A DNA stretch of 48,980 bases from Kitasatospora sp. A2-31 (lineage in GTDB: Bacteria > Actinomycetota > Actinomycetes > Streptomycetales > Streptomycetaceae). Shown piece by piece: positions 7,893-16,058 of this stretch. Both the position numbers and the translations under genes were made by a program. The notes beneath the pieces are model-generated. The model did not search any database and was not told where the DNA came from. It was given only the letters and a program-made list of their open reading frames with translations. Location: NCBI RefSeq assembly GCF_022288725.1, contig NZ_JAKNTA010000006.1, positions 448,547-497,526 of the forward strand, read 5' to 3'. Each line of letters begins with the position of its first letter. Position 1 is the stretch's first letter.

Positions 7893-8512
7893 CAGGCGCT
7901 CACCCCAGCAGCACGCGCCCGCAGCAGAGCAGCGGGGGCCACGTCCTCCAGCGGCAGGCCACGACGGGCGGCGATCTCCTCGGGGCGCACGAGGCCCTTC
8001 AGAGCAGCCACGGTGGCGTGCACGATGTTGATCGCGTTGTCCGAGCCGAGCGACTTCGACAGGATGTCGTGGATGCCGGCGCACTCGAGGACGGCACGCA
8101 CCGGGCCACCGGCGATAACACCGGTACCAGGGGCGGCCGGCTTCAGCAGCACGACGCCGGCGGCCTTCTCGCCCTGAACGGGGTGCGGAATGGTGCCCTG
8201 GATACGGGGAACCTTGAAGAAGTTCTTCTTGGCCTCCTCAACGCCCTTGGCGATGGCGGCCGGAACCTCCTTCGCCTTCCCGTAACCAACACCCACGGTG
8301 CCCTCGCCATCGCCCACCACGACCAGCGCGGTGAAGGAGAAACGACGACCACCCTTGACAACCTTGGCGACACGGTTGATCGCGACGACGCGCTCGACGT
8401 AAGCGGTCTTCTCGACAACCTGGGCGCCGCCCCGGTCGTCACGCTTACGGTCGCGCCGCTCGCCACCGGTGCCGCCACCGGCGCCGCTACCGCGGCGCTG
8501 GGGTCCAGCCAT
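7892..8512 (-). CDS. rpsE: 30S ribosomal protein S5
   Basis: S5, 206 aa, at the mRNA entry channel and decoding centre. A Gly/Arg-rich N-terminal extension (MAGPQRRGSGAGG, about 30 residues) precedes the double-stranded-RNA-binding domain with VVAINRVAKVVKGGRRFSFT and VGVGYGKAKEVPAAI. The C-terminal domain has LLKPAAPGTGVIAGG. The N-terminal extension is normal for actinobacteria. Confidence 0.97.
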   Translation of the reverse strand: MAGPQRRGSGAGGGTGGERRDRKRDDRGGAQVVEKTAYVERVVAINRVAKVVKGGRRFSFTALVVVGDGEGTVGVGYGKAKEVPAAIAKGVEEAKKNFFKVPRIQGTIPHPVQGEKAAGVVLLKPAAPGTGVIAGGPVRAVLECAGIHDILSKSLGSDNAINIVHATVAALKGLVRPEEIAARRGLPLEDVAPAALLRARAAGVSA

Positions 8513-8560
8513 TGGAATTACCTCTCTCGTTTACGTCCGTCGACAGAGCCGACGAGCGGC

Positions 8561-8944
8561 TTAGAAGTCGAGCCCGGCCTCACGGGCCGCGTCCGCCAGG
8601 GCGGCGATGCGGCCGGCGTACCGGTTGCCCGCGCGGTCGAAGACGACCGCCTCGATGCCGGCGGCCTTGGCGCGCTCGGCGACCAGGCTCCCGACCTTCT
8701 TGGCCAGCTCGGTCTTGTCGCCCTCGGCGCCCTTGATGGACACGTCGAGGGTGGACGCCGACGCCAGGGTGTGACCCTTGGCGTCGTCGATGACCTGGGC
8801 GACCATGTGACGGTTCGAGCGCGTCACGACGAGACGCGGACGCACCTCGGTGCCGACGACGCGCTTGCGAACGCGGATCGCGCGGCGCTTGCGAGCGGCG
8901 CTCTTGTAGGCGTTGCCCTTGCCGATCTTGACAGAGACGCTCAT
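8561..8944 (-). CDS. rplR: 50S ribosomal protein L18
   Basis: L18, 127 aa, which binds 5S rRNA. It begins MSVSVKIGKGNAYKSAARKR and contains RPRLVVTRSNRHMVAQVIDD and the C-terminal VVFDRAGNRYAGRIAALADA. It lies 3 nt after rplF. Confidence 0.97.
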   Translation of the reverse strand: MSVSVKIGKGNAYKSAARKRRAIRVRKRVVGTEVRPRLVVTRSNRHMVAQVIDDAKGHTLASASTLDVSIKGAEGDKTELAKKVGSLVAERAKAAGIEAVVFDRAGNRYAGRIAALADAAREAGLDF

Positions 8945-8947
8945 CGC

Positions 8948-9487
8948 TTACTTACCACTCTTTCCGACCTTGCGGCGGATGACCTCGCCCGCGTACTTGA
9001 CGCCCTTGGCCTTGTACGGGTCGGGCTTGCGCAGCTTGCGGATGTTCGCGGCGACCTCGCCGACCTTCTGCTTGTCGATGCCGTCCACGTGGAACTTGGT
9101 GGGCGACTCGACCACGAAGGAGATGCCCTCCGGGGCCTCGACCAGGATCGGGTGGCTGTAGCCGAGCTGGAACTCCATGGAGGAGCCCTTCGCAGCGACT
9201 CGGTAACCAACACCGCTGATCTCCAGCGACTTGCGGTAGCCCGCGGTCACGCCGGTGATCATGTTCGCCACCAGCGTGCGGGTCAGGCCGTGCAGGGCCT
9301 TCGACTGACGCTCGTCGTTGGGGCGGGTGACAGCCAGAGTGCCGTCCTCGCCCTTGCCGATCTCGATCGGCGCGGCGACAACGTGGGTGAGGGTGCCCTT
9401 GGGACCCTTCACCGAGACCGCCTGGCCATCGATGGTGACGTCCACGCCGGCGGGAACCGGGATGGGCAGCCGTCCAATGCGCGACAT
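8948..9487 (-). CDS. rplF: 50S ribosomal protein L6
   Basis: L6, 179 aa, next to the factor-binding stalk base. It starts MSRIGRLPIPVPAGVDVTID and has two related alpha/beta domains; the second carries the signature DPYKAKGVKYAGEVIRRK near the C-terminus. It is flanked by rpsH and rplR in the usual spc order. Confidence 0.97.
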   Translation of the reverse strand: MSRIGRLPIPVPAGVDVTIDGQAVSVKGPKGTLTHVVAAPIEIGKGEDGTLAVTRPNDERQSKALHGLTRTLVANMITGVTAGYRKSLEISGVGYRVAAKGSSMEFQLGYSHPILVEAPEGISFVVESPTKFHVDGIDKQKVGEVAANIRKLRKPDPYKAKGVKYAGEVIRRKVGKSGK

Positions 9488-9509
9488 TGCTGTACCTCCG
9501 TTTCCCGAA

Positions 9510-9917
9510 TTACCAGACGTAGGCGAGAACTTCTCCGCCTACGCCCTTCTTGGCAGCCTGCTTGTCCGTGAGGAGACCGGAGGACGTGGAGATGATCGCC
9601 ACGCCCAGGCCGCCGAGGACCTTCGGCAGGTTGGTGGACTTTGCGTAGACCCGCAGGCCCGGCTTGCTGATCCGCTTGATGCCAGCGATCGAGCGCTCAC
9701 GGTTGGGGCCGAACTTGAGCTCGATGGTCAGCTTCTTGCCGACCTCGCCCTCAGCGGGCTCCTCAACCTTGTAGGAGGAGATGTACCCCTCCTGCTGCAG
9801 GATCTCGGCGACGTGCGCCTTGATCTTGCTGGCCGGCATCGCCACGGAGTCGTGGTACGCCGAGTTAGCGTTACGCAGACGCGTGAGCATGTCTGCGATG
9901 GGGTCGGTCATGGTCAT
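9510..9917 (-). CDS. rpsH: 30S ribosomal protein S8
   Basis: S8, 135 aa, binds the central domain of 16S rRNA and in E. coli represses the spc operon by binding its mRNA. The start ATG 9917 (MTMTDPIADMLTRLRNANSA) follows GAGG; a second ATG at 9911 is possible and an ATG at 9989 is too far upstream. The C-terminus GVGGEVLAYVW matches the family. An unusually structured 259-bp gap separates it from rpsZ. Confidence 0.96.
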   Translation of the reverse strand: MTMTDPIADMLTRLRNANSAYHDSVAMPASKIKAHVAEILQQEGYISSYKVEEPAEGEVGKKLTIELKFGPNRERSIAGIKRISKPGLRVYAKSTNLPKVLGGLGVAIISTSSGLLTDKQAAKKGVGGEVLAYVW

Positions 9918-9961
9918 GATGGCCTCAGGCCTCTCTCGCCGTGGTTTCTCCGCGCAAGGTC

Positions 9962-10141
9962 CCCCGTACTCCTGCGGAGTACGGGGCACAGACGCAGGGG
10001 ACCTACGACGTAGTAAGACTGGGTGCGAGCCCTCCGAAGAGGATCACCTGCCGCCATGGGACGGCCGTGACAGGGGGCCCGACCCCACTACCTTACGGGA
10101 TTCCGTACGGGAGCCCAAAAACGGGCGATGTGGGGTCGGGC
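9962..10141 (-). promoter_or_regulatory. Structured RNA region between rpsZ and rpsH
   Basis: The 259-bp gap has no supported gene but strong secondary structure. Near rpsH there is a perfect 11-bp hairpin (9962-9972 with 9976-9986). Near rpsZ a perfect 12-bp long-range stem (10077-10088 with 10130-10141) encloses two smaller stems (10094-10098/10103-10107 and 10113-10116/10123-10126), giving a three-way-junction shape on the minus-strand RNA. Possible roles are autoregulation by S8, attenuation or processing; none is proven. Confidence 0.5.
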
Positions 10142-10176
10142 ACCTCTGCTTCGCTAGGTGACTGGAACCGCCTGGA

Positions 10177-10362
10177 CTACCAGGAGCTCTTGGTCACGCC
10201 CGGCAGCTCGCCGCGGTGCGCCATCTCACGGAGGCAGACACGGCAGAGGCCGAACTTGCGGTACACCGAGTGCGGACGGCCGCAGCGCTGGCACCGGGTG
10301 TAGGCCCGGACGCCGAACTTCGGCTTCCGCTCGGCCTTCGCGATGAGGGACTTCTTCGCCAT
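10177..10362 (-). CDS. rpsZ: 30S ribosomal protein S14, type Z
   Basis: The short zinc-binding S14, 61 aa: MAKKSLIAKAERKPKFGVRA at the start, and CQRC and CRVC motifs forming the zinc site. This is the form used when zinc is available; many actinobacteria have a second Cys-less copy elsewhere. It follows rplE by 4 nt and precedes the structured gap before rpsH. Confidence 0.96.
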   Translation of the reverse strand: MAKKSLIAKAERKPKFGVRAYTRCQRCGRPHSVYRKFGLCRVCLREMAHRGELPGVTKSSW

Positions 10363-10366
10363 TGGC

Positions 10367-10936
10367 TCACGCCTCCTTGAACGGGAAGCCCAGGGCACGC
10401 AGGAGCGCCCGGCCCTCGTCGTCGGTCTGAGCGGTGGTCACGACGGTGATGTCCATACCGCGCTGACGGTCGACCTTGTCCTGGTCGATCTCGTGGAACA
10501 TAACCTGCTCGGTCAGACCGAAGGTGTAGTTGCCACGGCCGTCGAACTGCTTCGGGGAGAGGCCACGGAAGTCACGGATACGCGGCAGGGCCAGCGTCAC
10601 CAGACGGTCCAGGAACTCCCACATGCGGTCACCACGGAGGGTGACGTGGGTGCCGATCGGCTGGCCCTCGCGCAGCTTGAACTGCGCGATGGACTTGCGA
10701 GCCTTGGTCACGGCCGGCTTCTGACCGGTGATCGCGGTCAGGTCGCGGATCGCGCCCTCGATCAGCTTGCTGTCACGGGCGGCCTCGCCGACACCCATGT
10801 TGACGACGACCTTGACCAGGCCGGGCGTCAGCATGACGTTCTCGTACGAGAACTGCTCCTGCAGCTGACCCTTGATCTCGGAGTTGTAACGCTCCTTGAG
10901 ACGGGGGGTCACCTTCTCAACAGTCGTCTCAGACAT
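10367..10936 (-). CDS. rplE: 50S ribosomal protein L5
   Basis: L5, 189 aa, binds 5S rRNA and contacts the P-site tRNA. It begins MSETTVEKVTPRLKERYNSE and has VVVNMGVGEAARDSK and GQKPAVTKARKSIAQFKLRE, both family hallmarks. Its ATG overlaps the rplX stop by one base. Confidence 0.97.
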   Translation of the reverse strand: MSETTVEKVTPRLKERYNSEIKGQLQEQFSYENVMLTPGLVKVVVNMGVGEAARDSKLIEGAIRDLTAITGQKPAVTKARKSIAQFKLREGQPIGTHVTLRGDRMWEFLDRLVTLALPRIRDFRGLSPKQFDGRGNYTFGLTEQVMFHEIDQDKVDRQRGMDITVVTTAQTDDEGRALLRALGFPFKEA

Positions 10937-11259
10937 CAGATGTCCTCACCGGTTCGCTTGGCAACGCGGATCTTGTTGCCCTCGTCGTCGAAGCGGTAGC
11001 CAACGCGGGTGACGACCTTCTTGCCGTCCTTCTCCACGACCAGCTGGACGTTGGAGACGTGCACCGGGGCCTCGACGGTGACAATGCCACCCTGGGTGCC
11101 CGGGCCCGGCTTGGTGTGCTTCTTGACCCGGTTGACACCCTCGACCAGGACCTTGTTCTCGGCGGGGAGGGCCTGGATGACCTTGCCCTGCTTGCCGCGG
11201 TCCTTGCCGGTGATGACCTGGACCAGGTCACCCTTCTTGATCTTCATGCTGTTCGCCAT
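10936..11259 (-). CDS. rplX: 50S ribosomal protein L24
   Basis: L24, 107 aa, an assembly initiator with a KOW motif (KKGDLVQVITGKDRGKQGKV). The ATG at 11259 is preferred over the in-frame ATG at 11247 because GGAGGT lies 10 nt upstream of the first. It overlaps rplE and is 3 nt after rplN. Confidence 0.96.
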   Translation of the reverse strand: MANSMKIKKGDLVQVITGKDRGKQGKVIQALPAENKVLVEGVNRVKKHTKPGPGTQGGIVTVEAPVHVSNVQLVVEKDGKKVVTRVGYRFDDEGNKIRVAKRTGEDI

Positions 11260-11262
11260 GAG

Positions 11263-11634
11263 TCAGAGCACCTCCGGCGCAAGCGAGATGATCTTCATGA
11301 ACTTCTTGTCGCGCAGCTCACGGCCGACCGGGCCGAAGATGCGGGTGCCACGCGGGTCACCCTCGGTGTTCTTCAGAACGACCGCGGCGTTCTCGTCGAA
11401 ACGGATGTACGAGCCATCCGGACGACGACGCTCCTTGACGGTGCGGACGACGACGCACTTGACGACGTCACCCTTCTTCACCGAACCACCGGGGATCGCG
11501 TCCTTGACGGTCGCGACGATGACGTCCCCGATGCCGGCGTAGCGGCGACCGGAGCCACCGAGAACACGGATGCAAAGGATCTCCTTGGCACCAGTGTTGT
11601 CGGCGACCCGCAGTCGCGACTCCTGCTGGATCAC
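11263..11634 (-). CDS. rplN: 50S ribosomal protein L14
   Basis: L14, 123 aa, at the 50S interface. It begins MIQQESRLRVADNTGAKEIL and includes RYAGIGDVIVATVKDAIPGG and FGPVGRELRDKKFMKIISLA. It comes 102 nt after rpsQ; this gap lies at the usual boundary between S10-type and spc-type genes. I see no convincing promoter there. Confidence 0.97.
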   Translation of the reverse strand: MIQQESRLRVADNTGAKEILCIRVLGGSGRRYAGIGDVIVATVKDAIPGGSVKKGDVVKCVVVRTVKERRRPDGSYIRFDENAAVVLKNTEGDPRGTRIFGPVGRELRDKKFMKIISLAPEVL

Positions 11635-11736
11635 AGCTTTCTCCTGATCGTCAACGAGAGTCGACGGGCCGGCCGCTGCTCACACCGGCGTCCGCGGGGG
11701 ACCCGGTGCACATACGGCCGTACCTCATCGGCTTCG

Positions 11737-12009
11737 TTACTTGGCCTTCTCGAGGATCTCGACGACGCGCCAGCGCTTCGTCGCGGACAGCGGGCGGGTC
11801 TCCGCGAGGAGGACCCGGTCACCGATGCCGCACGCGTTCTGCTCGTCGTGCGCCTTCAGCTTGTTCGTACGGCGGATGACCTTGCCGTACAGAGCGTGCT
11901 TGACGCGGTCCTCGACGGCGACGACGACGGTCTTGTCCATCTTGTCGCTGACGACGAGACCCTCACGGGTCTTGCGGAAACCGCGCGTCTCGTTGGTGTT
12001 CTCAGTCAT
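11737..12009 (-). CDS. rpsQ: 30S ribosomal protein S17
   Basis: S17, 90 aa, an OB-fold primary 16S rRNA binder. It contains REGLVVSDKMDKTVVVAVED and the signature DRVLLAETRPLSATKRWRVV. The start overlaps the rpmC stop (ATGA). Confidence 0.97.
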   Translation of the reverse strand: MTENTNETRGFRKTREGLVVSDKMDKTVVVAVEDRVKHALYGKVIRRTNKLKAHDEQNACGIGDRVLLAETRPLSATKRWRVVEILEKAK

Positions 12010-12233
12010 CAGGCGTTCTCCACCGTCTCGATGCCCAGCTCGCGCTCGCGCATCAGGGTGTAGATCCGCGCGATGTCCTTACGGACGAGCTTCAGCCGTC
12101 CGTGGTTGTCGAGCTGCCCGGTCGCCGCCTGGAAGCGGAGGTTGAACAGCTCCTCCTTGGCCTCACGCAGCTTGGCAACGAGAGCCTCGTTGTCCAGCTG
12201 GCGGAGGTCAGCAGCCTTGGTAGCGGCCGACAT
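12009..12233 (-). CDS. rpmC: 50S ribosomal protein L29
   Basis: L29, 74 aa, at the polypeptide exit tunnel near the SRP/trigger-factor dock. It has LRQLDNEALVAKLREAKEEL, FNLRFQAATGQL and KLVRKDIARIYTLMRERELG. Both ends overlap neighbours (rplP and rpsQ) by ATGA-type junctions. Confidence 0.97.
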   Translation of the reverse strand: MSAATKAADLRQLDNEALVAKLREAKEELFNLRFQAATGQLDNHGRLKLVRKDIARIYTLMRERELGIETVENA

Positions 12234-12652
12234 CAGCTCTCACCGTCCTCGCGCCGGACGATCCGGCACTTCATCGGCAGCTTGTGAGCAGCGCGGGTGA
12301 GCGCCTCACGAGCGACCTTCTCGTTCGGGTACGACAGCTCGAACATGACCCGACCCGGGTGCACGTTCGCGATCCACCACTCCGGCGAACCCTTACCGGA
12401 ACCCATGCGGGTCTCGGCCGGCTTCTTGGTCAGCGGGCGGTCCGGGTAGATGTTGATCCAGACCTTGCCGCCACGACGGATGTGACGGGTGATCGCGATA
12501 CGAGCGGACTCGATCTGACGGTTCGTCACGTAGGCCGGGGTCACGGCCTGGATGCCGAACTGGCCGAACGCCAGCTCGGTGCCACCCTTCGAGGCGCCGC
12601 GGCGCTTCGGGTGGTGCTGCTTGCGGTGCTTGACCCGACGGGGGATCAGCAT
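12233..12652 (-). CDS. rplP: 50S ribosomal protein L16
   Basis: L16, 139 aa, needed for the A-site architecture of the peptidyl-transferase centre. It begins MLIPRRVKHRKQHHPKRRGA and contains KVWINIYPDRPLTKKPAETR and MGSGKGSPEWWIANVHPGRV. It is 5 nt after rpsC. Confidence 0.97.
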   Translation of the reverse strand: MLIPRRVKHRKQHHPKRRGASKGGTELAFGQFGIQAVTPAYVTNRQIESARIAITRHIRRGGKVWINIYPDRPLTKKPAETRMGSGKGSPEWWIANVHPGRVMFELSYPNEKVAREALTRAAHKLPMKCRIVRREDGES

Positions 12653-12657
12653 TGGGG

Positions 12658-13479
12658 TCAGGCCTCCGTTCCGGTGTTCTCAGCAGCCGGAGCCTCGGTC
12701 ACCGGGGCCGCGGGGGCCTCGGCGGCGGGACGACGGCCACGGCCACCGCGCTCGCCACCACGGCGCTCGCCACCGCGGGCGGGACGACCGCCCTCGGGAC
12801 GGGCCGGGCGGTTGCCCGAGCGGGCAGCGGCGTTCTCAGCGCGGACCTCGGCGATGTTCTTGACGTCGCCCTTGTAGATCCAGACCTTCACGCCGATGCG
12901 GCCGAAGGTGGTCTTGGCCTCGAAGAAGCCGTAGTCGACGTTCGCGCGCAGGGTGTGCAGCGGCACACGGCCCTCGCGGTAGAACTCCGAACGGCTCATC
13001 TCGGCGCCGCCGAGACGACCGGAGCACTGCACCTTGATGCCCTTGGCGCCGGACTTCATGGTGCCCTGCATCGACTTGCGCATGGCACGACGGAAGGAGA
13101 CGCGGGAGGACAGCTGCTCCGCGACGCCCTGAGCCACGAGCTGGGCGTCCAGCTCGGGGTTCTTGACCTCGAGGATGTTCAGCTGGACCTGCTTGCCGGT
13201 CAGCTTCTCGAGGTCGCCGCGGATGCGGTCGGCCTCGGTGCCACGGCGGCCGATGACGATGCCGGGGCGGGCGGTGTGGATGTCAACGCGGACGCGGTCG
13301 CGGGTGCGCTCGATCTCGACCTTGGAGATGCCGGCGCGCTCCATGCCCTTCGTCATCATGCGACGAATGGCGACGTCTTCCTTGACGTAGTCCTTGTACA
13401 GCTTGTCGGCGTACCAGCGGGACTTGAAGTCCGTGCTGATGCCGAGGCGGAACCCGTGCGGGTTAACCTTCTGGCCCAT
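12658..13479 (-). CDS. rpsC: 30S ribosomal protein S3
   Basis: S3, 273 aa, part of the mRNA entry helicase. It begins MGQKVNPHGFRLGISTDFKS, has a KH domain (PGIVIGRRGTEADRIRGDL) and the S3 C-terminal domain with GRLGGAEMSRSEFYREGRVP. The last 60 or so residues are a Gly/Arg/Ala-rich disordered tail, longer than in E. coli (233 aa) but usual in actinobacteria. It overlaps the rplV stop by one base. Confidence 0.97.
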   Translation of the reverse strand: MGQKVNPHGFRLGISTDFKSRWYADKLYKDYVKEDVAIRRMMTKGMERAGISKVEIERTRDRVRVDIHTARPGIVIGRRGTEADRIRGDLEKLTGKQVQLNILEVKNPELDAQLVAQGVAEQLSSRVSFRRAMRKSMQGTMKSGAKGIKVQCSGRLGGAEMSRSEFYREGRVPLHTLRANVDYGFFEAKTTFGRIGVKVWIYKGDVKNIAEVRAENAAARSGNRPARPEGGRPARGGERRGGERGGRGRRPAAEAPAAPVTEAPAAENTGTEA

Positions 13480-13826
13480 TACCGGGTCCCTTCCTTGCTG
13501 CTGACGACCACGGTGATGTGGCTGGTCCGCTTGCGGATCCGGTAGGCACGGCCCTGGGCGCGCGGACGGAACCGCTTCAGGGTCGGACCCTCGTCAACGT
13601 ACGCCTCAGAGATGTAGAGGTCGTCCACGTTGGAGTGGTTGTAGTTGTGCGCGGCGTTGGCGATGGCGCTGTCGAGCACCTTGCCGACCGGCACGGTGGC
13701 GGCCTGCGGAGCGAAACGCAGGACGGCCTGGGCCTCCGTGGCGTTCAGGCCACGGATGAGGTCCACCACGCGGCGGGCCTTCATGGGCGTGACGCGGATG
13801 TACCGCGCCTGGGCCCTGGCTTCCAT
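13479..13826 (-). CDS. rplV: 50S ribosomal protein L22
   Basis: L22, 115 aa, whose hairpin loop lines the exit tunnel and is a macrolide-resistance hotspot. The start ATG 13826 (MEARAQARYIRVTPMKARRV) has AGGGG upstream; an in-frame ATG at 13853 would leave that site inside the gene. The loop region RFRPRAQGRAYRIRKRTSHI looks intact, with no insertion or deletion. Confidence 0.96.
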   Translation of the reverse strand: MEARAQARYIRVTPMKARRVVDLIRGLNATEAQAVLRFAPQAATVPVGKVLDSAIANAAHNYNHSNVDDLYISEAYVDEGPTLKRFRPRAQGRAYRIRKRTSHITVVVSSKEGTR

Positions 13827-13883
13827 GGTTGTCCCCTTAATGGAGTAAGTCATTGAGTCGTTCTGGCGGTGAAGCTCAGGCGA

Positions 13884-14165
13884 CTAGCGACGCTTCGACT
13901 TGCGGTCGTCCTTGACGTGGCCGCGGAAGGTGCGGGTCGGAGCGAACTCGCCCAGCTTGTGGCCGACCATCGACTCGGTGACGAACACCGGGACGTGCTT
14001 GCGACCATCGTGAACCGCGATCGTGTGGCCGAGCATGCTCGGGGAGATCACGGAGCGACGGGACCAGGTCTTGATGACGTTCTGGGTACCCGCCTCGTTC
14101 TGAGCGTCCACCTTCTTGATGAGGTGGCCGTCGATGAAGGGGCCCTTCTTGAGACTGCGCGGCAT
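13884..14165 (-). CDS. rpsS: 30S ribosomal protein S19
   Basis: S19, 93 aa, in the 30S head next to S13. It begins MPRSLKKGPFIDGHLIKKVD and has the signature SMLGHTIAVHDGRKHVPVFV and EFAPTRTFRGHVKDDRKSKR. It is separated from rplB by 11 nt. Confidence 0.97.
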   Translation of the reverse strand: MPRSLKKGPFIDGHLIKKVDAQNEAGTQNVIKTWSRRSVISPSMLGHTIAVHDGRKHVPVFVTESMVGHKLGEFAPTRTFRGHVKDDRKSKRR

Positions 14166-14176
14166 CTGACCTGCTC

Positions 14177-15013
14177 CTAGCGCTTCTTGTTGGTCTTGCG
14201 GCGGCGCACGATGAGCTTGTCCGACGCCTTGTTCGGGCGACGGGTACGGCCCTCGGGCTTACCCCACGGCGAGACCGGGTGGCGACCACCGGAGGTCTTA
14301 CCCTCACCACCACCGTGCGGGTGGTCGATCGGGTTCATGGCCACACCACGCACGGTCGGGCGGACGCCCTTCCAGCGCATACGGCCGGCCTTGCCCCAGT
14401 TGATGTTCGACTGCTCGGCGTTGCCGACCTCGCCGACGGTGGCACGGCAGCGCGCGTCCACCAGGCGGATCTCACCGGAGGGCATGCGCAGGTGCGCCAT
14501 CTTGCCCTCACGCGCCAGCAGCTGGATGCCGGAGCCGGCCGAGCGGGCCAGCTTGGCACCGCCGCCGGGACGCAGCTCCACCGCGTGGATGGTGGTACCG
14601 ACCGGGATGTTGCGCAGCGGCAGGTTGTTGCCCGGCTTGATGTCGGCCGCGGGGCCGTTCTCGATCCGGTCACCCTGCGTGATGCCGCGCGGAGCGATGA
14701 TGTAGCGCTTCTCGCCGTCCGCGTAGTGCAGGAGCGCGATGCGCGCGGTGCGGTTCGGGTCGTACTCGATGTGCGCGACCTTGGCCGGCACGCCGTCCTT
14801 GTCGTGACGACGGAAGTCGATCACGCGGTAGGCGCGCTTGTGACCGCCACCCTGGTGGCGAGCGGTGACACGACCGGCGTTGTTACGGCCGCCCTTGCTG
14901 TGCAGGGGGCGAACCAGCGACTTCTCCGGCGTGGACCGCGTGATTTCTACGAAGTCGGCCACGCTGGAGCCACGACGGCCCGGCGTAGTCGGCTTGTACT
15001 TGCGGATGCCCAT
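14177..15013 (-). CDS. rplB: 50S ribosomal protein L2
   Basis: L2, 278 aa, required for subunit association and peptidyl transfer. The N-terminal OB domain (RVIDFRRHDKDGVPAKVAHI) and SH3-like domain are followed by the family signature PIDHPHGGGEGKTSGGRHPV, which contains the histidine that approaches the catalytic centre. The length equals that of close relatives. Confidence 0.97.
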   Translation of the reverse strand: MGIRKYKPTTPGRRGSSVADFVEITRSTPEKSLVRPLHSKGGRNNAGRVTARHQGGGHKRAYRVIDFRRHDKDGVPAKVAHIEYDPNRTARIALLHYADGEKRYIIAPRGITQGDRIENGPAADIKPGNNLPLRNIPVGTTIHAVELRPGGGAKLARSAGSGIQLLAREGKMAHLRMPSGEIRLVDARCRATVGEVGNAEQSNINWGKAGRMRWKGVRPTVRGVAMNPIDHPHGGGEGKTSGGRHPVSPWGKPEGRTRRPNKASDKLIVRRRKTNKKR

Positions 15014-15059
15014 TTGGCTCTCTCGTCCTCGTCCTAATCGACGATCACGATCTCCCTAT

Positions 15060-15377
15060 TCAGGAGACCGGACCACCGAAGATGTCGATGCGGTTGCCCT
15101 CGGCCAGCGTCACGATGGCGCGCTTGGTGTCCTTGCGCTTGCCAAAGCCCGTCTTGGAGCGCTTGCGCTTGCCCTGACGGTTGATCGTGTTGACAGCCTC
15201 GACCTTGACCGAGAAGACCGCCTCGACGGCCTGCTTGATCTGGGTCTTGTTGGCGCCCGGCGACACGATGAACGTGTACTTGTTCTCGTCGAGAAGGCTG
15301 TAGCTCTTCTCGGAGATGACCGGCTTCACCAGGACGTCACGGGGGTCCGTGAACGTCTTGCTCGTAACGTCGCTCAT
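15060..15377 (-). CDS. rplW: 50S ribosomal protein L23
   Basis: L23, 105 aa, the main docking site for trigger factor and SRP at the tunnel exit. It has DVLVKPVISEKSYSLLDENK, VSPGANKTQIKQAVEAVFSV and the loop NTINRQGKRKRSKTGFGKRK. It overlaps the rplD stop by ATGA. Confidence 0.97.
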   Translation of the reverse strand: MSDVTSKTFTDPRDVLVKPVISEKSYSLLDENKYTFIVSPGANKTQIKQAVEAVFSVKVEAVNTINRQGKRKRSKTGFGKRKDTKRAIVTLAEGNRIDIFGGPVS

Positions 15378-16054
15378 CAGGCGGCGCTCCCTTCGAGCTC
15401 GCCCTCAGCGGCAACGGCCTTGGCGGACGCGGCCGGACCGGCCACGAAACGCTCGAAGGCGGCCTGGGTGAAGACCACATCGTCGGAGACGAGCACGTCG
15501 TAGGTGTTCAGCTGACCGGCGTCCAGGATGTGCACGTGCGGCAGGTTGCGAGCGGACTTGAGGCCCAGCTCGTCCGAGCGCTCGACGACCAGGAGGACGT
15601 TCTTGCGGTCGGTGATCTTGCCGAACAGGCTCTTGGCGGCCTTGGTCGACGGCGCCTCGGTCGCGGTCACGCCGGTGACGACGTGGATGCGGTTGTGGCG
15701 GGCCCGGTCGGTGAGCGCACCGCGCAGGGCGGCGGCGATCATCTTCTTCGGGGTCCGCTGCGAGTAGTCGCGCGGCACGGGACCGTGCACGACGCCACCG
15801 CCGGCGAACTGCGGCGCACGGGTCGAGCCCTGACGGGCGCGGCCGGTGCCCTTCTGGCGGTACGGCTTCTTGCCGCCGCCACGGACCTCGCCACGAGTCT
15901 TGGTCTTGTGGGTGCCCTGACGGGCCGCAGCGAGCTGCGCCACGACGACCTGGTGCATCAGCGGAACGCTGACCTTCGCGTCGAAGATCTCGGCCGGCAG
16001 CTCGATGCTGCCGGTCTTGTCGCCAGCCGGCGACAGGATGTCAATGGTGCTCAT
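15377..16054 (-). CDS. rplD: 50S ribosomal protein L4
   Basis: L4, 225 aa, with a tunnel-lining loop; in E. coli it also autoregulates the S10 operon. It begins MSTIDILSPAGDKTGSIELP and the extended loop GGGKKPYRQKGTGRARQGST is intact. A C-terminal Ala/Glu tail (VAAEGELEGSAA) is an actinobacterial trait. It is 4 nt after rplC. Confidence 0.97.
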   Translation of the reverse strand: MSTIDILSPAGDKTGSIELPAEIFDAKVSVPLMHQVVVAQLAAARQGTHKTKTRGEVRGGGKKPYRQKGTGRARQGSTRAPQFAGGGVVHGPVPRDYSQRTPKKMIAAALRGALTDRARHNRIHVVTGVTATEAPSTKAAKSLFGKITDRKNVLLVVERSDELGLKSARNLPHVHILDAGQLNTYDVLVSDDVVFTQAAFERFVAGPAASAKAVAAEGELEGSAA

Positions 16055-16058
16055 TTCC

